A stretch of 32,527 nucleotides of DNA from an uncultured Novosphingobium sp. (GTDB taxonomy: Bacteria; Pseudomonadota; Alphaproteobacteria; Sphingomonadales; Sphingomonadaceae), in the NCBI GenBank assembly GCA_937996535.1, contig CALKVF010000115.1:1-32527 (forward strand). The letters run 5' to 3'. Positions 1 to 8,089 of the stretch are shown here, in pieces. Under the pieces are notes generated by a model. That model had not been told where the DNA came from. It did no database searches and worked only from the letters and a program-made list of their open reading frames with translations. The translations under genes and the position numbers were made by a program. Within the stretch, counting starts at the first letter, position 1. The number at the start of each line of letters is the position of its first letter.

Positions 1-1002
1 GCGCCCGCCCGTTCCGATTCCGCCCACGCCCGGTCATCGAGCCGCGCCCGCGCCGAACTGGAATTTGAAGAAGCGACCATCCTGGGGGCCCTGTTCGGCC
101 AATTCGACGCCAACCTCGTGCAGATCGAGAACCGGCTCGGCGTTTATATTTCCGCGCGCGGCAGCCGGGTCCAGATCGAAGGTTCCGAAGATGCCGTGGC
201 CCGCGCCCGCGATGTCCTCAAAGGGCTGCACCAGCGCCTGATGCAAGGGCAGGAACTCGATCCCGGCGCGGTTGAATCGGTGATCGCGATGTCGGCAGAA
301 CCGACGCTTGAAGGGATCATCACGGGCGGCGGCGAAACCCCCTCGGTGATGATCCGCACCCGCAAGAAAACCATCGTTCCGCGCAGCGCCACCCAGATCG
401 AATACATGAAGGAACTGGCCAGCAAGGACATCATCTTCGCGCTCGGTCCGGCGGGCACCGGCAAGACCTATGTCGCGGTGGCCCAGGCCGTCTCGCAGTT
501 GATCACCGGCAGCGTCCAGCGCCTGATCCTCTCGCGCCCGGCGGTCGAAGCGGGCGAGCGCCTCGGCTTCCTGCCCGGCGACATGAAGGAGAAGGTCGAT
601 CCCTATCTGCGCCCGCTCTACGATGCGCTGTACGATTGCATGCCGCCCGAACAGGTCGAGCGCCGGATCGCCAGCGGCGAAATCGAAATCGCGCCGATCG
701 CCTTCATGCGCGGGCGCACGCTGGCCGATGCCTTTGTGATCCTCGATGAAGCGCAGAACACCACCCCGGCGCAGATGAAGATGTTCCTCACCCGCTTTGG
801 CATGAACAGCCGGATGGTGATCTGCGGCGATCCGCGCCAGGTCGACATTCCCGGCGGCGATGCGATGAGCGGGCTGGCCGATGCGGTGCGCAAGCTCGAA
901 GGGGTCGATGGGATTGCCGTAACCCGCTTCACCAACGCCGACGTGGTGCGCCACCCGATCGTGGGCCGCATCGTCGAGGCTTACGAAGGGCCGAACGGCT
1001 GA
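1..1002 (+). CDS. phoH: PhoH-family ATPase (YbeZ type), 5' end missing
   Basis: PhoH-like P-loop ATPase, linked to RNA metabolism and ribosome maturation together with YbeY. The reading frame is open from base 1, and the residues before the GTG at 118 already fit the family (LFGQFDANLVQIENRLG), so the true start lies upstream and GTG 118 is not the start. Walker A GPAGTGKT is encoded around 445-468 and Walker B VILDEAQN around 736-759. The N-terminal part (about 112-210) resembles the KH-like region seen in YbeZ-type proteins. The stop TGA at 1000-1002 is 66 bp before ybeY, in the same order as the E. coli ybeZ-ybeY-ybeX cluster. The family assignment is secure. The cellular role is inferred from the family and from the neighbour. 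Confidence 0.95.
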   Translation, partial: APARSDSAHARSSSRARAELEFEEATILGALFGQFDANLVQIENRLGVYISARGSRVQIEGSEDAVARARDVLKGLHQRLMQGQELDPGAVESVIAMSAEPTLEGIITGGGETPSVMIRTRKKTIVPRSATQIEYMKELASKDIIFALGPAGTGKTYVAVAQAVSQLITGSVQRLILSRPAVEAGERLGFLPGDMKEKVDPYLRPLYDALYDCMPPEQVERRIASGEIEIAPIAFMRGRTLADAFVILDEAQNTTPAQMKMFLTRFGMNSRMVICGDPRQVDIPGGDAMSGLADAVRKLEGVDGIAVTRFTNADVVRHPIVGRIVEAYEGPNG

Positions 1003-1068
1003 TCCGTCCAAGCCTTAACCGCGCCGCGCCCTCTGGCCCGCGCCGCGCAATCTGCTAGGGCGCGCAGC

Positions 1069-1560
1069 GTGCTGGAACTTGATATCGCGCTCGAAACCGA
1101 ATGGCCCGCGGGCCATGACTGGGAAACCCTGGCCCTGCGCGCCGCCTCGGCGGCGGCCAGCGTTGCCCCGGAACTCGCCAACCCGCGCCTTGCCGCAAGC
1201 CTGATGTTTGGCGATGATGCCGAAGTCCACGCACTGAACCGCGAATGGCGGGGCAAGGACAAGCCGACCAACGTGCTCTCCTTCCCGATGCTGGAGCGTG
1301 ATGACCTGCTGGCCCTTGCCGCCGAAGGTCCGCCCGAACTGCTGGGCGATATCGCGCTGGCGCTGGAAACCTGCGCGCGCGAGGCGGCGGAGAAAGGCAT
1401 CGCGCTCGAAGCCCATGCCGCCCATCTCATTGTCCACGGACTGCTCCATCTGGCCGGGCTCGACCACGAGATTTCCGATGCCGATGCCCGCGCGATGGAA
1501 GTGCTGGAAATAAAGGCGCTTGCCCTTTTGGGCATTGCCGACCCATATGGCGATCATTGA
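1069..1560 (+). CDS. ybeY: Endoribonuclease / rRNA maturation factor YbeY
   Basis: Zinc-dependent single-strand endoribonuclease needed for 16S rRNA 3'-end processing and 70S quality control; cytoplasmic. The protein is 163 aa, normal for alphaproteobacteria. The diagnostic metal motif H-x3-H-x5-H is present as HGLLHLAGLDH, with His123, His127 and His133 as ligands. A conserved TNVLSFP segment (67-73) and LLGDIALA (91-98) are also seen. Translation starts at GTG 1069, which gives the usual short N-terminus, and no ATG upstream fits. The gene sits between phoH and corC. Its TGA (1558-1560) lies 26 bp before the corC ATG, which suggests one transcript. Confidence 0.95.
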   Translation: MLELDIALETEWPAGHDWETLALRAASAAASVAPELANPRLAASLMFGDDAEVHALNREWRGKDKPTNVLSFPMLERDDLLALAAEGPPELLGDIALALETCAREAAEKGIALEAHAAHLIVHGLLHLAGLDHEISDADARAMEVLEIKALALLGIADPYGDH

Positions 1561-1586
1561 GCGCCAACAGGGAACACGACAGGACA

Positions 1587-2489
1587 ATGTCCGAACAACA
1601 TTCCGGAGAGCCGGACAGTAGGCACACGCTGTGGCGTGCGCTTCGCAGGTTCTTTGATGGCGGCGACGCGGACCAGTCGCTGCGCGCCCAGCTTGAAGAA
1701 GCAATCGACGAACACGAGGAAGAAGCCGCCGGCAGCGCGCCTGCCAACGGCGATCTGACCCCGCTTGAGCGGCAGATGCTGCGCAACCTGCTGCATTTTT
1801 CCGAACACGATGCCGACGATCTGGCGATCCCGCGCGGCGAAATCATCGCCATCGCCGCCTCCGCCAGCTGGGAAGAGGTGGTCGCCGCCTTTTCGCACCA
1901 CGGCCATTCGCGCCTGCCGGTCTATGGCGAAACGCTCGACGAAATCGTCGGCATGGTGCTGATCAAGGACGTGTTTCCCTTCCTCGCCAATGGCAAGGCG
2001 CCCAAGGACTGGAAAAGCCTGCTGCGCCAGCCGCTGTTCGTGCCGCAGGCGCGCGGCGCACTCGACGTGCTGGCGGACATGCGCTCAAGCCGGGTGCACC
2101 TCGCGGTGGTGGTCGATGAATATTCGGGCACCGACGGGATCATCACGATCGAGGATCTGGTCGAGGAAATCGTCGGCGAGATCGAGGACGAACACGACGA
2201 TGCGCCGCAAGACCTGATCGTGCCGCTCGACGGCGGGATGTGGGAGGCCGATGCGCGGGTCGAGCTTGATGAGGTCGGCGAGAAGGTCGACCCCCGGCTT
2301 GGCGAGGTCGACGAGGATGTCGATACGCTGGGCGGGCTTGCCTTCCTGCTGGCCGAACAGGTTCCCCCGGTCGGGGCAATTCTCGAACATGACAGCGGCT
2401 GGAAGCTGGAAGTGATTGCAGGGAACGAAAAACACGTTACCCGTCTGCGGCTGCATCCGCCTTCTCCCCAAGAAGATCCCGAAGAGTAA
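1587..2489 (+). CDS. corC: CorC/YbeX-type CBS-pair protein (HlyC/CorC family)
   Basis: Soluble CorC-type protein of 300 aa with a CBS pair (about residues 78-200) followed by a CorC_HlyC transporter-associated domain (about 210-290). There is no N-terminal DUF21 membrane domain, so it is the short YbeX form and not a full membrane transporter. The family is linked to Mg/Co efflux, and YbeX has also been linked to ribosome metabolism, so the function is uncertain. ATG 1587 is chosen as start. An in-frame TTG at 1557 overlaps the ybeY stop but adds ten residues of no family character. In many proteobacteria the next gene is lnt; here a LysR gene follows 5 bp after the stop. Confidence 0.9.
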   Translation: MSEQHSGEPDSRHTLWRALRRFFDGGDADQSLRAQLEEAIDEHEEEAAGSAPANGDLTPLERQMLRNLLHFSEHDADDLAIPRGEIIAIAASASWEEVVAAFSHHGHSRLPVYGETLDEIVGMVLIKDVFPFLANGKAPKDWKSLLRQPLFVPQARGALDVLADMRSSRVHLAVVVDEYSGTDGIITIEDLVEEIVGEIEDEHDDAPQDLIVPLDGGMWEADARVELDEVGEKVDPRLGEVDEDVDTLGGLAFLLAEQVPPVGAILEHDSGWKLEVIAGNEKHVTRLRLHPPSPQEDPEE

Positions 2490-2494
2490 TTCCA

Positions 2495-3382
2495 TTGGCC
2501 ATCCGCCGCCTTCCTCCCCTGCGCGCGATCGAAGCGTTCGTGCGCATCGTCCGTCTGGGCAGTGCCCGCGCCGCCGCCGACGAACTGGGGCTTTCGCCCA
2601 GCGCCCTGTCGCGCCGGGTCGCCGCGCTTGAGGATTTCATCGGCAAGCGGCTGTTCACCCGCCAGCACCAGGCGATGCGCCTGACCGACGATGGTCAGGC
2701 CTTCTACGATGCGGTCAGCCCCAAGTTCGATGAACTGGCCGCCGCGGTCGAAGGGCAGATCGAAAATTCCAAGGTGCTGCGCCTGCATCTGGGCATCCTG
2801 CCGCTGTTCGGATCGCAGCGCCTGTTCCCGCGCCTGCCCGAACTGCGCAAGCAGCACCCGCGCCTGCACATCGATTTTGACACCAGCCCGCATCTTGAAA
2901 GCCGGGTGGGCGATACGCTTGATGCCGCAATCGTGCTGTCCAAGGGCGATCCCGATCCGCAGTTCCATGCGGTGCGGCTCGACCACAACCGGGTCTATGC
3001 CTTCACTTCGAACGCACTGGCGGCCGAAATCGGGACCAACCCCGATCAGGCCACGCTTTCGCGCCAGACCTTCCTGATCCACACCGAACTGCCTGACAGC
3101 TTTACCGCGTGGAAGCAGGCGCTGGGGATGAGCGACCTCGAACCGGCGGTGATTGATCACTACGATTCGGGCCAGTTGATCCTCGAAGCTGCGGCCAATG
3201 GCCTCGGCATCGCGATCATGCACGACGATCACTTCCGCCGCAGCCACGATACCCGGCTGGCGAAGCTGTTCGATGTCGAGGTTGAAAGCCCCTATTCCTA
3301 TTGGTTCATCTGCCGCCCGCACACGCTCGAAGTGCGCGCGGTGCGGATCTTCCACGACTGGCTGGTGCAGGCCGCGCTCTGA
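2495..3382 (+). CDS. LysR-family transcriptional regulator (GcvA-like)
   Basis: LysR-type regulator of 295 aa, the usual length. The winged helix-turn-helix occupies about residues 8-66, with AAADELGLSPSALSRRVAALE as recognisable HTH and linker sequence. The effector-binding domain spans about 90-290. The N-terminus PLRAIEAFVRI resembles GcvA-like regulators. The start is TTG 2495, with an AAGAG element (2482-2486) 8 bases upstream; the next in-frame candidate (GTG 2540) would cut into the HTH. It begins 5 bp after corC and ends 17 bp before the cyclophilin gene, so it is embedded in a same-strand run. LysR regulators are more often divergent from their targets, so its regulon cannot be guessed from position. 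Confidence 0.9.
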   Translation: MAIRRLPPLRAIEAFVRIVRLGSARAAADELGLSPSALSRRVAALEDFIGKRLFTRQHQAMRLTDDGQAFYDAVSPKFDELAAAVEGQIENSKVLRLHLGILPLFGSQRLFPRLPELRKQHPRLHIDFDTSPHLESRVGDTLDAAIVLSKGDPDPQFHAVRLDHNRVYAFTSNALAAEIGTNPDQATLSRQTFLIHTELPDSFTAWKQALGMSDLEPAVIDHYDSGQLILEAAANGLGIAIMHDDHFRRSHDTRLAKLFDVEVESPYSYWFICRPHTLEVRAVRIFHDWLVQAAL

Positions 3383-3399
3383 TCAGGCAGACTGGCGCG

Positions 3400-4095
3400 A
3401 TGAACCGCCGATTCGCCCTTTCCGCCCTGCCGCTCGTCCTGATCGCGCTGACCGGGGCCAAACCCGCCCCGCGCCATGCCCCGCCGCGTCCCGCCGCGCC
3501 TGCACCCCAGCCGCTGGGCGATACGGTGCGGGTGGCGATGGTCACCACGCTGGGCACGATCGAACTTGATCTCGACCATGCCCGCGCGCCGCTGACAGTC
3601 GAAAATTTCGTGCGCTATGTCGATACCCGCCGGTTCGACGGGATTACCTTCTACCGGGCGATGCACCTGCCGTGGGGCGATCCGCCCAACGGGCTGATCC
3701 AGGCCGGGCTGCGCGGCAATCCGCAAAAGGTGTTCAAGCCGATCCCGCATGAGCCAACCACTCTGACCAGGCTGTCGCACACGGCGGGCACGATTTCGAT
3801 GGCCCGTCACGCGCCGGGCACGGCCGATGCCGATTTTTCGATCATGCTGTCGGATCTGACTAGCCTTGATGCCGATCCCGCCTCGCCCAATCCCGAAACG
3901 CAGGCGGGCTTCGCGGCCTTCGGCCACGTGGTGTCAGGCATGGATGTAGTGCGCAGGATCTGGGATTCGCCCGTCTCGCCGGACAAGGGCGAAGGCCCCT
4001 TGAAGGGCCAGATGCTCGACCCGCCGGTCAAGGTGCTGAGCGTGCGGCGGGTGGCAGTCCCGGCGCCGGCGGGATCGCCAGCGCCGGTCCAATAG
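3400..4095 (+). CDS. Secreted/periplasmic cyclophilin-type peptidyl-prolyl isomerase
   Basis: Cyclophilin-type PPIase of 231 aa that should speed proline cis-trans isomerisation in exported proteins. The N-terminus (MNRR, a hydrophobic stretch to about residue 19, then a Pro/Ala-rich linker to about 40) is a Sec signal peptide or a single anchor. The cyclophilin core runs from about 42 to 220. The catalytic-arginine segment is present in divergent form, GITFYRAM (81-88), followed by LIQAGLRGNP (99-108) in place of the canonical MxQGGD. ATG 3400 is chosen because the frame upstream overlaps lysR and codes no signal. It is convergent with a cytoplasmic paralogue, with stops only 6 bp apart. Confidence 0.9.
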   Translation: MNRRFALSALPLVLIALTGAKPAPRHAPPRPAAPAPQPLGDTVRVAMVTTLGTIELDLDHARAPLTVENFVRYVDTRRFDGITFYRAMHLPWGDPPNGLIQAGLRGNPQKVFKPIPHEPTTLTRLSHTAGTISMARHAPGTADADFSIMLSDLTSLDADPASPNPETQAGFAAFGHVVSGMDVVRRIWDSPVSPDKGEGPLKGQMLDPPVKVLSVRRVAVPAPAGSPAPVQ

Positions 4096-4101
4096 TCAGG
4101 C

Positions 4102-4566
4102 TTACGAAATGGTCGCCTTGACGATCTTGCCGGGTTCACGCGGCGGCTCGCCCTTGGGCAGCGCATCGACGTGTTCCATGCCTTCTTCGACCACGCCCCA
4201 GACGGTGTACTGACGATCAAGGAACGTCGCATCGTCGAAGCAGATGAAGAACTGGCTGTTGGCCGAGTGCGGCGCGCTGGTGCGCGCCATCGAGCACACG
4301 CCGCGCACGTGGGGTTCGTTGTTGAATTCAGCCTGGAGGTCGGGCTTGCTCGAACCGCCCATGCCAGTGCCGTTGGGGCAACCGCCCTGAGCCATGAAGC
4401 CCGGGATCACGCGGTGGAACTTGATCCCATCATAGAACCCTTCGCCGACCAGTTCCTTGATCCGCGCAACGTGGCCGGGGGCCAGGTCGGGGCGCAGCTT
4501 GATCTTCACGTCGCCGCCCGTGCCGTTGCCGGTATCGAGCGTAAAGGTAAGGTATTCGTCGGCCAT
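4102..4566 (-). CDS. Cytoplasmic cyclophilin (PpiB-type peptidyl-prolyl isomerase)
   Basis: Single-domain cyclophilin of 154 aa without a signal peptide, so cytoplasmic. The canonical active-site block FHRVIPGFMAQGG is at residues 50-62, and the second block SMARTSAPHSANSQFFI is at 92-108. The C-terminal VWGVVEEGMEHVD segment is also typical of bacterial PpiB. It starts at ATG 4566-4564 on the minus strand with a strong AGGAG (4580-4576) at 9-base spacing. It is divergent from mgtE and tail-to-tail with the secreted cyclophilin. The two proteins differ in length and active-site sequence, so this is not a recent tandem duplication. Confidence 0.95.
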   Translation of the reverse strand: MADEYLTFTLDTGNGTGGDVKIKLRPDLAPGHVARIKELVGEGFYDGIKFHRVIPGFMAQGGCPNGTGMGGSSKPDLQAEFNNEPHVRGVCSMARTSAPHSANSQFFICFDDATFLDRQYTVWGVVEEGMEHVDALPKGEPPREPGKIVKATIS

Positions 4567-4596
4567 TGGATCTATCTCCTGTGGGAATTGGGAGCG

Positions 4597-4624
4597 GATA
4601 TAGGCACCTTGCGCACAAAGTCAC
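4597..4624 (-). promoter_or_regulatory. Candidate promoter of the cytoplasmic cyclophilin gene
   Basis: Reading the minus strand, GTGACT (4624-4619) and TATATC (4602-4597) are separated by 16 bases, resembling a -35/-10 pair. Transcription would start near 4590, giving a leader of about 25 bases that holds the AGGAG ribosome site. This is pattern matching only. Confidence 0.4.
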
Positions 4625-4635
4625 GCCTTGCCCGG

Positions 4636-4663
4636 TTGCTTTTGCGGACGACCGGCCTAGACC
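4636..4663 (+). promoter_or_regulatory. Candidate promoter of mgtE, possibly giving a leaderless transcript
   Basis: TTGCTT (4636-4641) is followed 14 bases later by CCTAGACC (4656-4663), which fits 6 of 8 positions of the alphaproteobacterial -10 form GCTANAWC known from Caulobacter. The mgtE ATG is at 4671 and has no visible Shine-Dalgarno, so transcription would begin at or next to the start codon. Confidence 0.3.
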
Positions 4664-4670
4664 ACCCGCG

Positions 4671-6104
4671 ATGACTCCCGAGGAATTCGATCCCACCGTG
4701 CTTGCCGATGCCGCCCCGGCAGCGGAACCGGTGCGCGAAAACGATAGCCTCGACGAGGAAAACACCCTCAAGAAAGACTTCGTGCGGCGGGTGCGCGATG
4801 CGCTCGAAGCGGGTGAGGACGGCACGGTCTATGACCTGGTCGAGCCGCTCCATCCGGCCGACGTCGCCGACCTGTTCGAACTGCTCGATGCGGATGAACG
4901 CCCTGGCCTCGCCAAGGCGATCAGCGACCTCATGGGCAGCGAGGTCATCGCCGAACTCAACGACCACGTGCGCGAGCTGCTGGTCGAATCGCTACCGGCC
5001 GAAACCGTGGCCGACATCGCCGAACAGCTCGAAACCGACGATGCGGTGGCGATGCTTGAGGATCTCGACGAGGACGACCAGCAGGCCGTCCTTGCCGAAA
5101 TGGAGCCGGAAGATCGCGCCGCGATCGAAACAGCGCTGTCCTATCCCGAGGAATCCGCCGGCCGCCTGATGAGCCGCGATTTCATCGCGGTGCCCGAACA
5201 CATGACCGTGGGCGACCTGATCGACTTCCTGCGCGAAGATCACGATCTTGCGACCGAGTTCTGGGAAGTGTTCATCGTCGATGCCCGCCACCATCCGGTC
5301 GGCACCTGCTCGCTCAGCTGGATTCTGCGCACCCCGCGCTCGATCGCGCTGACCGATGTGATGAAGCGCGACCAGACCCTGATCCCGGTGACGATGGATC
5401 AGGAAGAAGTGGCGCTGCGCTTCCAGAAATACGCGCTGATTTCGGCCGCGGTGGTTGATGAGGGCGGCCGGCTGGTCGGCCAGATCACGGTCGATGACGT
5501 GGTCCACATCATTCAGGAAGAAGCCGGTGAGGACGCCCTGCTGCTGTCGGGCGCCGGCGATGGCGACATCAACGAGCCGATCGAAGTGACGATCCGCACC
5601 CGCCTGACCTGGCTGGTGGTCAACCTCGGCACCGCGATCATCGCTTCCAGCGTGGTCGGGCTGTTCGAAGGCGCGATCGCCAAGTTCGCGCTGCTGGCGG
5701 TGCTGATGCCGATCGTTTCGGGCATGGGCGGCAATGCCGGCACCCAGACCCTCGCGGTGATCGTCCGCGCACTCGCCACCAACCAGCTGACCAGTTCGAA
5801 CACCTGGCGCATGATCGCCCGCGAATTCACCATCGCCAGCGCCAATGGCCTGGCGCTGGGCACACTGATCGGAACCGGGGTGGGCCTGATCTATGGCAAC
5901 CCGCTGCTCGGCGGGGTGATCGCCTCGGCGATGCTGATCAACAACCTTGTCGCGGGTTCGGCGGGGATCCTCGTGCCGCTCACGCTCGACAAGCTCAAGG
6001 TCGATCCGGCCGTATCCTCAGCCGTGTTCGTGACCATGGCGACGGACGTGATGGGCTTCTTCAGCTTCCTCGGTCTGGCCGTGCTGAGCGGGCTGGCAGG
6101 CTGA
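4671..6104 (+). CDS. mgtE: Magnesium transporter MgtE
   Basis: MgtE-type Mg2+ channel of 477 aa, usual length. Domains in order: acidic N-terminal MgtE_N superhelix (about 35-160, with HPADVADLFELL at 61-72), a CBS pair (about 163-290) that senses cytosolic Mg2+, a connecting helix, then the transmembrane domain (about 310-477). The pore signature GNAGTQ is at 354-359. Asp459 in TDVMGFFSFLG corresponds to the essential Asp of the last membrane helix in the Thermus protein. ATG 4671 is chosen; the open frame further upstream overlaps the divergent cyclophilin promoter. No riboswitch-like fold is evident in the short upstream region. It ends 4 bp before the DUF1489 gene. Confidence 0.95.
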   Translation: MTPEEFDPTVLADAAPAAEPVRENDSLDEENTLKKDFVRRVRDALEAGEDGTVYDLVEPLHPADVADLFELLDADERPGLAKAISDLMGSEVIAELNDHVRELLVESLPAETVADIAEQLETDDAVAMLEDLDEDDQQAVLAEMEPEDRAAIETALSYPEESAGRLMSRDFIAVPEHMTVGDLIDFLREDHDLATEFWEVFIVDARHHPVGTCSLSWILRTPRSIALTDVMKRDQTLIPVTMDQEEVALRFQKYALISAAVVDEGGRLVGQITVDDVVHIIQEEAGEDALLLSGAGDGDINEPIEVTIRTRLTWLVVNLGTAIIASSVVGLFEGAIAKFALLAVLMPIVSGMGGNAGTQTLAVIVRALATNQLTSSNTWRMIAREFTIASANGLALGTLIGTGVGLIYGNPLLGGVIASAMLINNLVAGSAGILVPLTLDKLKVDPAVSSAVFVTMATDVMGFFSFLGLAVLSGLAG

Positions 6105-6108
6105 GCCC

Positions 6109-6522
6109 ATGGCCCTGCACCTCACCAAAGTGGCCTACGGCGCGCAGTCGCTGGAGGAAATGCGCGAATGGTTCGCCGGGCGCGGCGCCGAAGCGCGGCT
6201 GACCACGCGCTATCTGCCCAAGCGCCACGACGAAATCGTGCCGCCCGACGGGTCTGACGCTGGCTCGCTGTTCTGGATCTACAAGCACCAGTTGGTGATG
6301 CGCTCGCCAATCCTGCGCTTCGAGGAAGCCGAAGGCGGCAAGACCCACATCGTGATCGCATCGACCCTGATCGACGTTCACCCCGTGCCCAAGCGCGCCC
6401 ATCAGGGCTGGCGCTATCTCGATGCCAAGGACGCGCCTCAGGACATCGGCTCGGACGAGGCGACGGGCGATGTCATGCCCGGCGGGCTTGCCAGCGAACT
6501 TGCGCGGCTGGGGCTGGTCTAG
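6109..6522 (+). CDS. DUF1489 family protein
   Basis: A 137-aa soluble protein of the DUF1489 type found in alphaproteobacteria; function unknown. Seen directly: an opening MALHLTKVAYGAQSLEEM, a charged middle (TRYLPKRHDEI) and a WIYKHQLVMRSPILRFE strand-rich section. No signal peptide or membrane segment is present. It starts 4 bp after mgtE and is probably on the same transcript, although nothing in the sequence links it to magnesium. Its TAG stop (6520-6522) shares bases with the stop of the opposing frnE-like gene at a CTAG. Confidence 0.8.
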   Translation: MALHLTKVAYGAQSLEEMREWFAGRGAEARLTTRYLPKRHDEIVPPDGSDAGSLFWIYKHQLVMRSPILRFEEAEGGKTHIVIASTLIDVHPVPKRAHQGWRYLDAKDAPQDIGSDEATGDVMPGGLASELARLGLV

Positions 6523-7211
6523 ACCCCTTTGGCGATCACCTTGCGCAGCACCTGCGCATAGGTTTCAGGTTCCTGCGCACCGAGGATCAGGAACTTGCCG
6601 TTGACGATCATCGCCGGCACCCCGGAAATGTTCATGTCCCAGGCCGCCGCCTCTTCCTGCCGCACGATCAGGCCCAGCGCCTCGTCGCGGGTCGCGGCCA
6701 GCGCGCCGGCACGGTCAAGCCCGACCGCCGCGGCGATATCGGCCAGAACCTCAACGTCACCAATATTGCGGCGCTGCTGGAAATGCGCATCGAACAGCGC
6801 CCGCTTAAGCCGGGTCTGCACCTCTGCCCCGGCCTCGATCAGTGCCCATTTGAGCAGCTTGTGCGCGGCAAAGGTGTTCCACATCATCGCCTTGGGCGGA
6901 TCGCCGGCACCAGCATAGGCAAAGGAATAGCCCGCCCGCTCACCAATGCTGAGCAATTGGCCGCGATTGGCCGCGGCCTGTTCGGGCGTGCGGCCATATT
7001 TGCGGGCGATGTGTTCTTCCTGCCCTTCGCCGGTTTCGGGCATGTCGGGATTGAGTTCGAAGGGCAGCCAGCGCACTTCGGCCTCGATCTCGCCCGTTAG
7101 CTGCGCCAGCCCCTTTTGCAGCTGGGAATAACCGATCACGCACCACGGGCACATGACATCGGAATAGATGTCGATCGTGACCTTCGCCGGAGCCGGGGCG
7201 CCGCCGCTCAT
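6519..7211 (-). CDS. FrnE-like DsbA-family oxidoreductase (cytoplasmic)
   Basis: DsbA/FrnE-family thioredoxin-fold protein of 230 aa without a signal peptide, so likely a cytoplasmic disulfide oxidoreductase or isomerase. The active site is CPWC at residues 21-24 (YSDVMCPWCVIG). The helical insertion follows, and the cis-Pro loop GVPAMIVNGKF lies near the C-terminus. A polyketide-pathway role is known only for the Streptomyces namesake, while Deinococcus FrnE is a stress-related disulfide isomerase. The chosen start is ATG 7211-7209, which overlaps the TGA of the nudC-like gene as ATGA. A longer GTG start at 7226 is possible but adds only MVAGA. It ends tail-to-tail on the DUF1489 gene. Confidence 0.9.
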   Translation of the reverse strand: MSGGAPAPAKVTIDIYSDVMCPWCVIGYSQLQKGLAQLTGEIEAEVRWLPFELNPDMPETGEGQEEHIARKYGRTPEQAAANRGQLLSIGERAGYSFAYAGAGDPPKAMMWNTFAAHKLLKWALIEAGAEVQTRLKRALFDAHFQQRRNIGDVEVLADIAAAVGLDRAGALAATRDEALGLIVRQEEAAAWDMNISGVPAMIVNGKFLILGAQEPETYAQVLRKVIAKGV

Positions 7212-8089
7212 CGCGCCAGCCACCACTTGAGCAGGTGATGCGCCACGGCCTGCGGCGGCGGGGCGATAAAGCGCGCGCTGTCATCCTCGGCCATCGCGGC
7301 GGCCACTTCCTCGCGGCTGAACCAGTCGGCCTCATCGAGTTCGGTGGTGTCGATGGTCAATTCGGCGCTCGTTGCATAGGCGTGGCAACCGATCATCAGG
7401 CTGGAGGGGAACGGCCAGGGCTGGCTGGCGACATAGGTCACGTCGCGCACATCGATCCCGGCTTCCTCGCGCACTTCGCGGGCCACGGCTTCCTCGATGC
7501 TTTCGCCCGGTTCAACAAAGCCCGCCAGCGCCGAAAAGCGCCGGGGCGGAAAGCGCGGCTGGCGGCCGAGCAGCAGGCTGCCGCCGTGTTCGACCAGCAT
7601 GATCGTGACCGGATCGACCCGGGGGAAATGCTCGCCCTTGCAGCTCTCGTTGGTGCAATTGCGCTGCCAGCCGCCCTTGGCCAGCACCGTGGTGCTGCCG
7701 CAGCGGGCGCAGAACCGGTGGCGGGCATGCCAATCGACCAACGCGCGGGCCGTGCCATAGGTGGCCAGTTCCTCGCTCGTCAGCGCGCCCATCGCCGCCC
7801 AGACGCGCGGGTTGGCCGGCGCAACCGAACCGATCAGGCGGGGGGCAACCTCGGCAAAGCAGGCCTTGCCGCCCAGCAGGCCCAGGAACACCAGTTCGCT
7901 GGCGGGATCGGCATCGCCGAGCGTGCCCCAATCCAGCCCGCCATCGGGCGTGATCAGCGGATCGAGCCCGTCCAGCTTGAGCAGGCGCGCGCGCCAGTCC
8001 ATCAGCCCCTGCAGCGCCTGTGCATCGGCGCGGATATGATCCGCCCGGTCCAGATTGCTGCCCGAAAATGCGATTGTCTGCGCGCTCAT
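7208..8089 (-). CDS. nudC: NAD(+)/NADH pyrophosphatase NudC-type (Nudix)
   Basis: Nudix hydrolase of 293 aa that cleaves NADH/NAD and, in the characterised E. coli enzyme, removes NAD caps from RNA 5' ends. An N-terminal domain (1-120) precedes a four-cysteine zinc ribbon (Cys127, Cys130, Cys145, Cys150). The complete Nudix box spans residues 190-212 (GFVEPGES, then REVREEAGI). The NudC-specific motif SQPWPFP follows at 222-228, separating it from other Nudix enzymes. ATG 8089-8087 is chosen because it starts the family-like N-terminus and overlaps the upstream TGA as ATGA. The open frame further upstream is antisense-like, low-quality sequence. It is translationally linked to the serine hydrolase and frnE-like genes. 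Confidence 0.93.
   Translation of the reverse strand: MSAQTIAFSGSNLDRADHIRADAQALQGLMDWRARLLKLDGLDPLITPDGGLDWGTLGDADPASELVFLGLLGGKACFAEVAPRLIGSVAPANPRVWAAMGALTSEELATYGTARALVDWHARHRFCARCGSTTVLAKGGWQRNCTNESCKGEHFPRVDPVTIMLVEHGGSLLLGRQPRFPPRRFSALAGFVEPGESIEEAVAREVREEAGIDVRDVTYVASQPWPFPSSLMIGCHAYATSAELTIDTTELDEADWFSREEVAAAMAEDDSARFIAPPPQAVAHHLLKWWLAR

Noticed and set aside
1557..1586. TTG 1557 as the corC start, overlapping the ybeY stop.
   Set aside because: It adds ten residues without family similarity; ATG 1587 gives a normal N-terminus.
1922..3355. A 477-codon open frame antisense to corC and lysR.
   Set aside because: It crosses two intact genes, ends in a Ser-rich low-complexity tail and shows no domain; a shadow frame.
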